Part shown: positions 6,531-13,794 of the stretch, piece after piece
How positions within the stretch are numbered: position 1 is the stretch's first letter
Layout of the letters: every line of letters begins with the position of its first letter
Assembly (NCBI GenBank): GCA_019415925.1
Contig: DXYG01000041.1
Coordinates: 1-22,341 of the forward strand
From: Clostridiales bacterium
GTDB lineage: Bacteria > Bacillota > Clostridia > Oscillospirales > Acutalibacteraceae
Reading direction: 5' to 3'
Length of the DNA stretch: 22,341 bases
Position numbers and translations under genes: made by a program
The notes under the pieces: generated by a model
Seen by the model: only the letters and a program-made list of their open reading frames with translations
Databases searched by the model: none
Told to the model about the DNA's origin: nothing

Positions 6531-8504
6531 ATGAAAAAAAGAATTTTATGCATACTGCTTGTGTTGTGTATGGTTATGGCGGTAATGCCGCTCGCATCTA
6601 TCACAGCAATAGCAAAAACAGACGATGAAGTACAATTATTCAGCGACAGCTCAGAATTAACACAGCCGATTATATCGGAAAGCGTTAAACAAAGTGCGGA
6701 AGAATTTTATAAATCATACTCCGCCGAAAACAGTGATTGGGTATCCACTTCCTGCAAATTTATCAACAACGCATTAACCACTCTCCCGGTAACCGGAACG
6801 TATGAAAAAATAGGGGTATGGGTAGGCAAACAGTTTCTTAATATGTTTATAGGCACAAATGAAACCGACAAAAGCGAAGAAATACTTGAAGCTATCAATC
6901 AACTGAATACGCAAAATCAGTCAACATTATTAAAGCTTGATCAATTAACGGATATAGTTAAAGATCAAAATCAGTTGAATTATATTAACGAGTATTATAA
7001 CGGAGATAAAACATTATATGCGTTGACCAAAATTTATATGGCAGCATTGCAAAACACCAAAGATCAAACAGACGAGCAGATTGAAGCAAACCGCAGGCAG
7101 ATTTTAACTTATGATATTCCCGGAAAGTCATCTTCCGATATAAACTCTCTGAGTTCTTTGTCGTCATATGATCAAATGGTTCTTGCTTGGGGAGAAAAAC
7201 TTAAATCTTCGATATTTCTTAACGACGGAAGCTGCAATGCAATAGAGCTGATGAACAATTATGCACTCGGACATTTCAAGTGGGAGCATCAAGGTTATGA
7301 AATGCGTGAGAATTACTGGTCTTCGCTTATCAACCTTTATGTAACCTCATCAGATTTGATGCGACAATCATTGAACGCAAGAATTGAAGTTTATGAAGAA
7401 GCGAATGGAGAATATTCAGCAAGCACGCTTCGTTCAGCAATTGAATATCTGAATAAGTTGAACGGGGATATACAGAACTTGGGAAAAGCAGCCAGTGTCA
7501 CCCGATTAGGAGATGATATTCGCCACTATCAGGTTAAGGGGCATGAAGTGTATCTTTTTACACAAACAACAAAGCAGTTTTTACCTTACAAAACTGCCGG
7601 ACATAGAGAAGATTTTAAGTGTCCTGATGGTAGAAAAACAAATAAACATTGGGATCCGTTTTATAAGTACACAGACAGCAAAACAGGTAAAGTATATGAA
7701 GGACTTGATTCCAAATATTATAAGTATATCTATGATGACTATAACCCGTCAGGCTCAAGCGAAACAATTTCCTTATATGATATTTTCTTCTCGGAGGAAG
7801 AGGGCAATTTGATACCTCCGGAAGGAATAGATCATTCGGGAACGGTAACCTTTGTCAGCAATGATATAAAAACTGATTATTGGTATCAGAAATCTTGGAG
7901 GGGATTGTATGAATACTGGTCTGTCTACTGCAAAATTTATGAAGCCTATGGCAAAATAAGCGATAAATATACATTAATCGCTAACTACGAAGACGCTTAC
8001 AACCAATATTGGCATTATATTGATAAAAAATATGTAGAAAGCTTTATCATGGTCATTCCGGCTGAAATGTCAAATAATGAAGTCGATGAAGGACAAGGAG
8101 AGATAGTAACGGAAGAAAATGCACCGTTTACAGTCACATTCGATGCAAACGGCGGAAGCGTTGATATTAAAAGCATAAAAACGGATATGAACGGTTATAT
8201 TTCCGAACTTCCGACGCCGTCTTACACAGGGTATGAATTTGACGGATGGTATACAGCTCAGAATGTTAAAGTCACATCGGACACACAATTCACAGAAGAT
8301 ACGACAGTCTATGCAAAATGGATAAGTGTTAATTCATCACCCGATACTGCAAAGCAGACAAAATCCACATCTCCTCAGACAGGTGGTAACTCTCCTCAGA
8401 CCGGTGACAACAGACATATCGCATTATGGCTTGCACTTCTCTTTGTCAGCGGCGGTATATTGATTGGAGCTAATGCTTACAGAAAAAAGAAAAATAACGA
8501 TTAA
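6531..8504 (+). CDS. large cell-wall-anchored surface protein with one InlB-type repeat, function unknown
   Basis: The 657-residue product has a signal peptide (about 1-28) and a long helix-rich ectodomain (about 40-530) that I do not recognise. One Listeria-Bacteroides (Flg_new/InlB B-type) repeat follows at about 533-597, ending TVYAKW. The tail has two PQTG motifs (SPQTGG and SPQTGD, from about 614 and 621), a hydrophobic segment and RKKK, which is a sortase-type sorting signal. In the ectodomain, residues about 82-108 are hydrophobic/amphipathic, and 115-146 form a likely coiled coil. That pattern is seen in helical pore-forming or adhesin proteins, but no family match is claimed. ATG at 6531 follows CGGAGG with good spacing. 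It lies directly after the TetR gene. No sortase gene is in the window. A secreted adhesin or toxin-like role is speculative. Confidence 0.82.
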   Translation: MKKRILCILLVLCMVMAVMPLASITAIAKTDDEVQLFSDSSELTQPIISESVKQSAEEFYKSYSAENSDWVSTSCKFINNALTTLPVTGTYEKIGVWVGKQFLNMFIGTNETDKSEEILEAINQLNTQNQSTLLKLDQLTDIVKDQNQLNYINEYYNGDKTLYALTKIYMAALQNTKDQTDEQIEANRRQILTYDIPGKSSSDINSLSSLSSYDQMVLAWGEKLKSSIFLNDGSCNAIELMNNYALGHFKWEHQGYEMRENYWSSLINLYVTSSDLMRQSLNARIEVYEEANGEYSASTLRSAIEYLNKLNGDIQNLGKAASVTRLGDDIRHYQVKGHEVYLFTQTTKQFLPYKTAGHREDFKCPDGRKTNKHWDPFYKYTDSKTGKVYEGLDSKYYKYIYDDYNPSGSSETISLYDIFFSEEEGNLIPPEGIDHSGTVTFVSNDIKTDYWYQKSWRGLYEYWSVYCKIYEAYGKISDKYTLIANYEDAYNQYWHYIDKKYVESFIMVIPAEMSNNEVDEGQGEIVTEENAPFTVTFDANGGSVDIKSIKTDMNGYISELPTPSYTGYEFDGWYTAQNVKVTSDTQFTEDTTVYAKWISVNSSPDTAKQTKSTSPQTGGNSPQTGDNRHIALWLALLFVSGGILIGANAYRKKKNND

Positions 8505-8696
8505 ATCTCAGTAAAGAATGATAAGCTTGCAATAAATACGTTAATTCCCAAAGTAAGTTCCACAGTAGGAAAGAGAATTTTTACTGCTTGTATATATCGA
8601 ATGAATTATGCATAAATGACAGGCTTACCTTGCCGTGTTATTGCAAAAATTTAAAACAAGCTTTTTTTAATTAAATAAACGTTTTTCTATAGCAAA

Positions 8697-8732
8697 ACAA
8701 AACGGCAAAGCAATTTCGCTTTGCCGTTTTGT
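8697..8732 (-). terminator. intrinsic terminator shared by the convergent surface-protein and deacetylase genes
   Basis: Perfect 15-base arms (8697-8711 and 8718-8732) with core AACGGCAAAGC/GCTTTGCCGTT and a 6-base loop. On the minus strand it follows the deacetylase stop (8736) directly and is followed by a TTTTGC-type T-run. The 190 bases between 8505 and 8696 hold nothing I can identify. Confidence 0.8.
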
Positions 8733-8735
8733 GCT

Positions 8736-8987
8736 TTATTGAGTTGCTGTTGTGCTTTGTTTCGGGCACATTTTGCCGTCAACATCGGTGTAGTATTCGC
8801 CTTTTAAGAGGATTTGTGAAATTGGTACGATTTCATAGCCCTTTTCCTTGATACCATCAATTACCATAGGCAGAGCCTCGGGGGTGTTCTTTGCACCGTT
8901 GTGCATAAGAATAATACTGCCGTCTTTGAGCTTACTGACTACATTCTGAGTAATCTGTTCGGGAGTGGGGTCTTTCCAGTCGAGTGA
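8736..8987 (-). pseudogene. 3' part of polysaccharide deacetylase, cut off by the mobile element
   Basis: These 84 codons, including the stop, encode the C-terminal catalytic half of a CE4 (NodB-type) polysaccharide deacetylase: SLDWKDPTPEQI (motif 4 region), IILMHNG (motif 5) and EALPMVIDGIKEKGYEIV. The first 178 residues lie at 13838-14371. The frame runs 13 codons back into the element to a TTG at 9026. It has no ribosome site there, so an independent product is unlikely. Joining 13838 to 8987 gives ...QWDV-D-SLDWKD... in frame, a 261-residue enzyme. The gene is thus interrupted, not decayed: I see no frameshift or internal stop in either half. Confidence 0.93.
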
Positions 8988-9012
8988 ATCACTACTTGAT
9001 ACAAAAGTAAAG
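8977..9012 (+). other. left attachment junction of the mobile element
   Basis: Host sequence CAGTCGAGTGA meets the core ATCA (8988-8991). One base later comes the element's terminal repeat TACTTGATACAAAAGTAAAG (8993-9012), which is the inverted partner of 13817-13836 with 18 of 20 matches. The central dinucleotide TC (8989-8990; GA on the other strand) is the likely crossover point, as known for TnpX/TndX-type large serine recombinases. The crossover point is inferred from symmetry. Confidence 0.85.
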
Positions 9013-9025
9013 TTTTTTAAAATCA

Positions 9026-9056
9026 AAGGCTAATAGCAGAATATGCCATTAGCCTT
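9026..9056 (-). terminator. intrinsic terminator after the element lipoprotein gene
   Basis: AAGGCTAAT-A-GC pairs with GC-C-ATTAGCCTT around a short loop. Reading on the minus strand the stem is followed by TTGATTTT. It closes the lipoprotein transcript before it reaches the deacetylase fragment. Confidence 0.65.
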
Positions 9057-9155
9057 ATATTTATTATAATATTTTGTAACATTATGTGTAGAATATTCAA
9101 GCAAACTCATCTGTCATATTCTAAAAAATAGAATTATACATATTTATTAAAGACT

Positions 9156-9419
9156 TTAATCTACTTTTGTTACATTTAGGTACTGCCCAGATGACTCACA
9201 TTCTAATGCACAAAGTGAACTCATATACTTAGTTTCATAACCATATTTAAAGGAACCATTAGGATTATATCCATCTAAATACTGTAAATTATACATATAA
9301 CATTCTTCTTCTTCCCCACACCAATAACAAGTTGTTTTAGTAGGTCCACCACACGATGTTAAAACAAATGTTGTTAATAATAATAAACTAATTATAAGAA
9401 CTTTGATTTTCCCTTTCAT
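9156..9419 (-). CDS. small Cys-rich lipoprotein carried by the element
   Basis: The 87-residue product has a lipoprotein signal with lipobox LTSC (lipidated Cys23). It also has Cys31-x2-Cys34 (CYWCGE), Cys40, and a later pair Cys70-x3-Cys74, a spacing that suggests a small zinc-ribbon-like or disulfide-stabilised domain at the outer face of the membrane. ATG at 9417-9419 follows AAAGGAG with 7-base spacing. It has its own near-perfect promoter and its own terminator, so it is transcribed separately from the mobilization genes and is the best cargo candidate. Small lipoproteins of this kind can act in surface exclusion or entry exclusion, but nothing here proves that. Function unknown. Confidence 0.8.
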   Translation of the reverse strand: MKGKIKVLIISLLLLTTFVLTSCGGPTKTTCYWCGEEEECYMYNLQYLDGYNPNGSFKYGYETKYMSSLCALECESSGQYLNVTKVD

Positions 9420-9449
9420 AATTCCGCTCCTTTAATATGTTTTTGTATA

Positions 9450-9478
9450 ATTATATTATTTTATTATGGAATTGTCAA
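9450..9478 (-). promoter_or_regulatory. consensus promoter of the element lipoprotein gene
   Basis: The minus strand carries TTGACA (9473-9478), a 17-base spacer and TATAAT (9450-9455), the full sigma-A consensus, about 30 bases before the ATG. Strong constitutive expression is expected unless repressed. Confidence 0.88.
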
Positions 9479-9573
9479 GAGAATTATGTGAGAAATTATG
9501 AAATTTTAAAAGTTAGATAGCAATTGTTTTACTCAAAGACATAATAAACCATGTAAATGCTGAATATTAAGAG

Positions 9574-9614
9574 AAAAAACTGCTCGCACTTAATCAAGTG
9601 AGGGCAGTTTTTTT
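9574..9614 (-). terminator. intrinsic terminator of the mobilization gene cluster
   Basis: AAAACTGC and CACTT arms (9576-9591) pair with AAGTG and GCAGTTTT (9596-9611) across a 3-base internal loop, flanked by an A-run and a T-run. It could work in both directions. It lies 60 bases after the coiled-coil gene stop. Confidence 0.8.
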
Positions 9615-9677
9615 ACAATGGGAATTGCCGTTTTATGGTAATTACACCGGCGTCGTGTGTTTCTGATTGAGCGAGTT

Positions 9678-10046
9678 TTACTTGTATTTTTTCACTATGT
9701 TGTCAATCTTTTTCATTTTTTCGCTGATAATAGTATTAATTTCTTTAAGTATTTCCTCACATTCTAATTGCCATATATCTGTTAGCATTTCTTGTATTTC
9801 TTCTCTTTGCCGTTCGTTTTCTTCTTTAATGTATTTGTATTCTTTTGCTAAATCTTTATACATACTCTCATAAGAGTCCTCCACAAGATTCTCAATATCG
9901 TTGATAGTTCCTTTTCTGTATTCATCTTCCATTTTTGCAATTTCTTCTTTTACTTTTTGCATTGATATGATATTCATATATTTTCCGTTCTTTTCAATTG
10001 CTTTTTCTTCTTTTAACTTTTTCATCATTTTATCATAGTTTTGCAT
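9678..10046 (-). CDS. coiled-coil accessory protein downstream of the relaxase
   Basis: The 122-residue protein is almost wholly charged helix (Lys/Glu-rich), with heptad-like hydrophobic spacing from about residue 20 to the end. It has no signal peptide, membrane segment or enzymatic motif. ATG at 10044-10046 has AGGGG upstream and lies 24 bases after the relaxase stop, so it is in the same operon. The position suggests a mobilization accessory role, for example helping the relaxosome. This is inference from context; no family is recognised. Confidence 0.7.
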   Translation of the reverse strand: MQNYDKMMKKLKEEKAIEKNGKYMNIISMQKVKEEIAKMEDEYRKGTINDIENLVEDSYESMYKDLAKEYKYIKEENERQREEIQEMLTDIWQLECEEILKEINTIISEKMKKIDNIVKKYK

Positions 10047-10070
10047 ATTTCTAACCCCTTTTATTTTACT

Positions 10071-11006
10071 TTACACGAATAAATCGTCTGCCTCAAACAT
10101 TGTAGCATTTTCATTTTTTCTATTTGATGTATCTTCAAAAACTTCCTCTCTTATTCTTCTTCGCTCGTTCTCTTCCTGCTTTTTGTATTCTTTCATTTTC
10201 CTATTGTGTTCTTTTTCTAATTCCCTTGTCTTTGTGTTAATCGTGTTATATTTGTAAATCATTTCATAGTATTTGTCGTTCTGTTTCTCAAATGTTTCTA
10301 TTGTTTCGTTTATCAAATCTTTTGCTTTTTTGTATTCTTCTGATGATAATTTTTTTGATAGTTTAGAGTTTAGAATGTTTCTCAATTTTTCTGTTGTATT
10401 GCTTTCTTTTTCGTTGTTTTGCTTTTCTTCGCATAATATGCTTACACTATAACCTAACTTCTCCTCAACATATTTTGCACAATCAATATGTAATGTTTTC
10501 AAATCTTGTTTGTTTATAATCTCTTTTGCACAAACTTTGAATCTCTCTTTATTTGTCTTTTCCTTGTGCCTTTTATCTAAAACAAGAGGAACGAATAAGA
10601 AGTGTAAATGCGGTCTGCCCGGTTTGTCTGTTTTCGTTTCATCTTTATGCACCTCGGCAATAACAACATTGTTATACGGTGCATATCTCTTTTGTAAAAA
10701 CTCATATGCGATTTCAAAAAATCTTTTTTCATCTTTTGGTTTTACATCTGTTGGTAATGTTAAACACACAGAGCAATATGTGTTTAAGTCTTTTCTTTTT
10801 TGCACTTTGACATCTTCTCTCGCAAGTATTTCCTTATACTTTGCGAAAGCGGAATTGCAACCGTCCAACCGATAATTCAAATAACTTTTTGAAATATCTA
10901 TGTTTTCGTTTTTGTAATTCCGCGGCAATTCTTTTTTTGTTTTTGCTCTTATTATGTGAGCAATAACTACCCCAACCGAATTGGCCTTGAACTTCTCAAT
11001 GTGCAT
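10071..11006 (-). CDS. MobV-family relaxase (plasmid recombination/mobilization, Mob_Pre)
   Basis: Nicks one DNA strand at oriT and leads it into a recipient cell through another element's conjugation machine. The 311-residue protein has the Mob_Pre pattern. The N-terminal strand is followed by a block resembling the MobV DIDxxxSxxNY motif (IDISKSYLNY, about 36-45). The metal-binding signature follows: H120-K-D-E123 and R131-P-H133-L-H135-F. The C-terminal third is a charged coiled coil. It is shorter than many plasmid MobV proteins of 400 or more residues, but no truncation of the catalytic part is visible. ATG at 11004-11006 follows AAAGGGTG. A hairpin-rich candidate oriT lies just upstream (11071-11137), the normal place for MobV systems. 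Confidence 0.88.
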   Translation of the reverse strand: MHIEKFKANSVGVVIAHIIRAKTKKELPRNYKNENIDISKSYLNYRLDGCNSAFAKYKEILAREDVKVQKRKDLNTYCSVCLTLPTDVKPKDEKRFFEIAYEFLQKRYAPYNNVVIAEVHKDETKTDKPGRPHLHFLFVPLVLDKRHKEKTNKERFKVCAKEIINKQDLKTLHIDCAKYVEEKLGYSVSILCEEKQNNEKESNTTEKLRNILNSKLSKKLSSEEYKKAKDLINETIETFEKQNDKYYEMIYKYNTINTKTRELEKEHNRKMKEYKKQEENERRRIREEVFEDTSNRKNENATMFEADDLFV

Positions 11007-11070
11007 ATTTTTTCACCCTTTCTTTTTTGTTTAATATAATTATGATTTTTGTAATGTGCTAAAAAAGAAA

Positions 11071-11137
11071 GCGTAGCCCGTTATACCATTTTTATAAAAA
11101 TGGTGCGGGCAAAGGGGAAAACCCCTTTGAACCCCTC
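11071..11137 (-). other. candidate origin of transfer (oriT)
   Basis: The short gap before the relaxase gene holds a perfect 20-base palindrome, ACCATTTTTATAAAAATGGT (11085-11104). GCCCG (11076-11080) and CGGGC (11106-11110) enclose it, and a second hairpin AAAGGGG-AAAA-CCCCTTT (11111-11128) follows, then another CCCC block. The cluster lacks the tidy U-tract of a simple terminator next to the second hairpin. Position next to a MobV relaxase and dense dyads suggest oriT. No nick site is assigned. Confidence 0.5.
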
Positions 11138-11139
11138 TT

Positions 11140-11748
11140 TCACGACAACAACTTTTTTGCATTAAAATCATCTAACACTTCTTCAATTGTAATAAAATCA
11201 TAGTCGAATGTATCTCTATTGTTTTCCATATATTCAACAATGTGTTTCCAATTGTAACCGTTTTCTGTTATCACTTGATACTCTTTTTCTGACAAATGCA
11301 CATTTCCATTTTCGTCATAATAAAAATCTCTTGATTCTATATATACTCTTTCATCTGTTGTTGTCGTTGTTTCTGTTTCTTCTGCCCCTGTTGTTTCTGC
11401 TATTTCTGTTTTTTCCGTTGCTTCTTCTTTATTGTCATTTTTGTTTTTGTCTAAATTGTCTTTTAGTTGTTGCCAACATCTATGACTTCTTTTAACTTGC
11501 TGTGTCATTTCATTAAATACAATTTCAAAAACAGCATCATCTAACATTTTTTCTATTCTTTCTTCAATTTCTTTTGACCTTTTTTCAATTTTCTTTTTTG
11601 TTAATGCTGAAACATCTTTTAGAATTACATCTTTTCCATTTTCCCACATCAAATACTTTAATAATGCGCCTACCTTTGCATCATCTAAATTATATATTGA
11701 TGTATATTTTTCGTATTTAATTCCTAATGTGTCTTTTACTTCTCTCAT
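11140..11748 (-). CDS. DUF6291-like protein with acidic/Thr-rich linker, element gene
   Basis: The 202-residue product starts MREVKDTLGIKYEKYTSIYN. This start (ATG at 11746-11748) overlaps the stop of the upstream gene as ATGA, so the two are translationally coupled. The longer frame reaching back to 11793 is less likely. Residues about 10-95 resemble the small helical DUF6291-type domain found in phage and mobile-element proteins: an opening xLxDxxVGxLLKYLMW block followed by helices. A Glu/Thr-rich low-complexity linker (about 105-135) and an acidic C-terminal segment follow. The upstream neighbour looks like a second copy of the same domain. A role in element replication or control is possible; the family assignment is by eye and moderate. 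Confidence 0.65.
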   Translation of the reverse strand: MREVKDTLGIKYEKYTSIYNLDDAKVGALLKYLMWENGKDVILKDVSALTKKKIEKRSKEIEERIEKMLDDAVFEIVFNEMTQQVKRSHRCWQQLKDNLDKNKNDNKEEATEKTEIAETTGAEETETTTTTDERVYIESRDFYYDENGNVHLSEKEYQVITENGYNWKHIVEYMENNRDTFDYDFITIEEVLDDFNAKKLLS

Positions 11749-11942
11749 TTTTTCACTCTCTTTCTTTCTGTGTCTTTTATTTGTCTGTCGCATTTTTTCT
11801 TAATCGTTGTTGTGAATAGTTGTTCTGCTCTTTCATCTACATCTTCTGCAAGTTCTTTGTTTTGCATATAGTAGAAATAGCATTTTACTAATTTTCCAAA
11901 ATCTTCATCTGATAACCATATGTATTTTTTTAACTCTTTCAA
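11745..11942 (-). CDS. small DUF6291-like protein, element gene
   Basis: The 65-residue product starts MKELKKYIWLSDEDFGKLVK. The start codon is TTG at 11940-11942 with AAGGAG 8 bases upstream. The LSDEDFGKLVKCYFYYMQNK segment resembles the opening of DUF6291-type domains, where it lies next to a linker and a phage-type replication domain; here the domain stands alone. Its stop overlaps the start of the next gene (ATGA). The pair may be paralogues from a duplication. Function unknown. Confidence 0.6.
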   Translation of the reverse strand: MKELKKYIWLSDEDFGKLVKCYFYYMQNKELAEDVDERAEQLFTTTIKKKCDRQIKDTERKRVKK

Positions 11943-12053
11943 ATCAATTACTCCTTTCTTTTTTTGTAAAATAAGTATGATATATTAAAAACAAAAAAGC
12001 GGAAAAATTGAAGATTTCCGCAAAAATCGCATAACAACCCAAAACAAAACTAA

Positions 12054-12098
12054 ACAGGGCAGAACGGAACAAAACGGAACGAAGCACAACAGGGCAGA
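12054..12098. repeat. short iterated repeats in the element
   Basis: ACAGGGCAGA occurs at 12054-12063 and 12089-12098. AACGGAAC occurs at 12063-12070 and 12073-12080. Related AACAAAAC-type units lie just before. The tract has strong strand bias (almost no T on the plus strand). It could be iteron-like protein binding sites or a slipped-strand simple repeat. The 11943-12169 gap otherwise holds only the recombinase terminator. Confidence 0.5.
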
Positions 12099-12128
12099 GC
12101 AAGACACTAATAATTTTTCTAATAATTA

Positions 12129-12168
12129 AACAAAAGAGAGATAGCATAACACTACCTCTCTTTTTGTT
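12129..12168 (-). terminator. intrinsic terminator after the recombinase gene
   Basis: AACAAAAGAGAGATAG pairs with CTACCTCTCTTTTTGTT, with small imperfections, starting one base after the recombinase stop codon region. A T-run on the minus strand follows a few bases later. Confidence 0.6.
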
Positions 12169-12169
12169 G

Positions 12170-13693
12170 TTATAACTTCCACACGATTTCTATATCGTTT
12201 ATGTCGTTGGTTAAATATATCTTATCAATCATTACATTGATAACTGCTCTCTTTTGCTCGGTGTTTAAATCTTCGTAAATAATTCTTTCGTTCTCTATGT
12301 TTATAGTTAAGTTGTGTTTTAAAAATAACTCGACTGAACTTACCGATTTTCTCGCTATCTCTCTTTGCAATTCTAATTCAATTACCTCCTTGTTTAACTT
12401 CCTGACCTGTTCTTTTATTAACTCCTTGCTCTCATCGTCCGAGAACTCTCTAATCAATAAATCTATCTTTGCTTTTTTGCTTTCTATTTTTTCTGAAACT
12501 TCGAAAACCGTTTTAACTCTTTCTTCAAATAAGACAAAAATGTTATTCAATTGTTTTTGTATTTCTTCTCCAATCTTTTCCTGCAATTTGTAGAAATTAA
12601 CTTTGTTGAACTTTGCGTCGCAAATATGCAAACTCCGATTTGCATAACAATCCAAATAAGGTCTGTCATTTGTGCTTGATGAATAGCATTTCACAGCATA
12701 ACCGCATTTTTTACATTTTAGTTTTCCACCTAATTCTTCCAATCTGCCGAGTGTGTTGTTTCTTGTGAATTGCTGGTTTTCTGCCAATCTTTGTTGAACT
12801 TGAATATAGTGATAACTCTCTATGAACCCCTCAAAATTAGTTAGATATACACTTTGCTCTTTTAAGTCCGTATATGAACGAATATTAGTGTTGCCGACAC
12901 GTTTTCCAACTATATGTGCTGATGTATTACCTTGCCATTCTTTTTCTTCGTTCAGAAAGTTAATTTCTTTTGCTTGTAAATATTTGTAAAGCAAGTTGTC
13001 TGCTTTTACATATATAGTGTTCTGCAATATTTTTGATACTGATGAACTTGTAAATGTTTTTCCTTGCTTTGTCTTATAACCCCTGATATTTAAGTTTTGA
13101 GCAACTTCTCCCAATGTGCATTGTTCTACCCCATAATATAGCGCGAATGCCCACTTTACTGCTTCTATTTCTTCTTCGACTTCTATTAGTGTTGCCTTGC
13201 CTTGTTCGTTTCTTCCGTTTTTGTATCCGTATGGTGCCGGACCGCCTGCCCATGAACCTGTTTCTGCTGTTCTGTAATAATAATTGTCTTTAACTCTTTT
13301 TTGTATGTTTTCTCTTTCCATTTGAGCAAATATAGCAAGTATGCCCATCATTGCCTTACCCATTGCGGAACTCGTGTCAAAGCATTCCGAAGCACTTACA
13401 AACTCGCATTTGTTTTTCTCCATTATTTCATATAATCTGTAAAAGTCCGTAATGTTTCTGCTGATTCTGTCAAGTTTATAAACAATTACTTTTTCAATTT
13501 TTCCAAGTTCTATATCTTGAATTAATCTTTTAAGAGCAGGTCTGTCCGTGTTTTTTCCTGAAAAACCCTCGTCTTTATAGACGAGGGGAGAGTTGCTTTT
13601 TAACATAACCTCACATTGTTTTATTTGTCCCTCAATGCTTAAACTGTCTTTTTTTTCTACACTCTGTCTTGCATAAATTGCTTCGGTTTTCAT
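12170..13693 (-). CDS. large serine recombinase (integrase/excisionase of the element)
   Basis: Catalyses integration and excision by cutting both DNA strands through a 5' phosphoserine link. From ATG at 13691-13693 the product is 507 residues; an in-frame TTG three codons upstream (13702) is possible. The resolvase domain (about 1-145) has the nucleophile motif YARQS (Ser11), KLDRISRN and the helix AxxERENIQKR. The Recombinase domain (about 150-260) has GPAPYGYK. A zinc ribbon (about 327-358) has CKKC and two later Cys. A coiled coil (about 370-450) and a short C-terminal domain follow. All parts of a large serine recombinase are present, so it is likely active. It is the gene nearest the right end. 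The candidate GA core matches TnpX/TndX-type enzymes. Confidence 0.95.
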   Translation of the reverse strand: MKTEAIYARQSVEKKDSLSIEGQIKQCEVMLKSNSPLVYKDEGFSGKNTDRPALKRLIQDIELGKIEKVIVYKLDRISRNITDFYRLYEIMEKNKCEFVSASECFDTSSAMGKAMMGILAIFAQMERENIQKRVKDNYYYRTAETGSWAGGPAPYGYKNGRNEQGKATLIEVEEEIEAVKWAFALYYGVEQCTLGEVAQNLNIRGYKTKQGKTFTSSSVSKILQNTIYVKADNLLYKYLQAKEINFLNEEKEWQGNTSAHIVGKRVGNTNIRSYTDLKEQSVYLTNFEGFIESYHYIQVQQRLAENQQFTRNNTLGRLEELGGKLKCKKCGYAVKCYSSSTNDRPYLDCYANRSLHICDAKFNKVNFYKLQEKIGEEIQKQLNNIFVLFEERVKTVFEVSEKIESKKAKIDLLIREFSDDESKELIKEQVRKLNKEVIELELQREIARKSVSSVELFLKHNLTINIENERIIYEDLNTEQKRAVINVMIDKIYLTNDINDIEIVWKL

Positions 13694-13722
13694 TGATTTC
13701 AACTTCTTTCATTTTGATACTT

Positions 13723-13794
13723 TTAATCATATTGACATACATAAGTATTTTTTCTTCTTGTGATATGTTCTTGAATGAATGCTTAATCATATTG
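13723..13794. repeat. direct repeats upstream of the recombinase gene
   Basis: TTAATCATATTG occurs at 13723-13734 and again at 13783-13794, exactly 60 bases apart, between the recombinase start and the right end of the element. Such spacing suggests a binding site for a regulator or for the recombinase itself. Nothing further can be read. Confidence 0.55.

Noticed and set aside
8736..9026. Deacetylase C-terminal fragment as an independent 96-residue gene
   Set aside because: The only available start is a TTG inside the element, without a ribosome site, and the fragment lacks motifs 1-3. It is the tail of the interrupted gene.
12038..12105. CRISPR-like array
   Set aside because: The units are too short (8-10 bases), irregularly spaced and without unique spacers, and no cas gene is nearby.
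11944..12147. 67-residue hydrophobic frame (minus) with an AGAGAGG-like site
   Set aside because: The apparent ribosome site and start lie inside the recombinase terminator stem, and the body is the iterated repeat tract. Most likely a chance frame.
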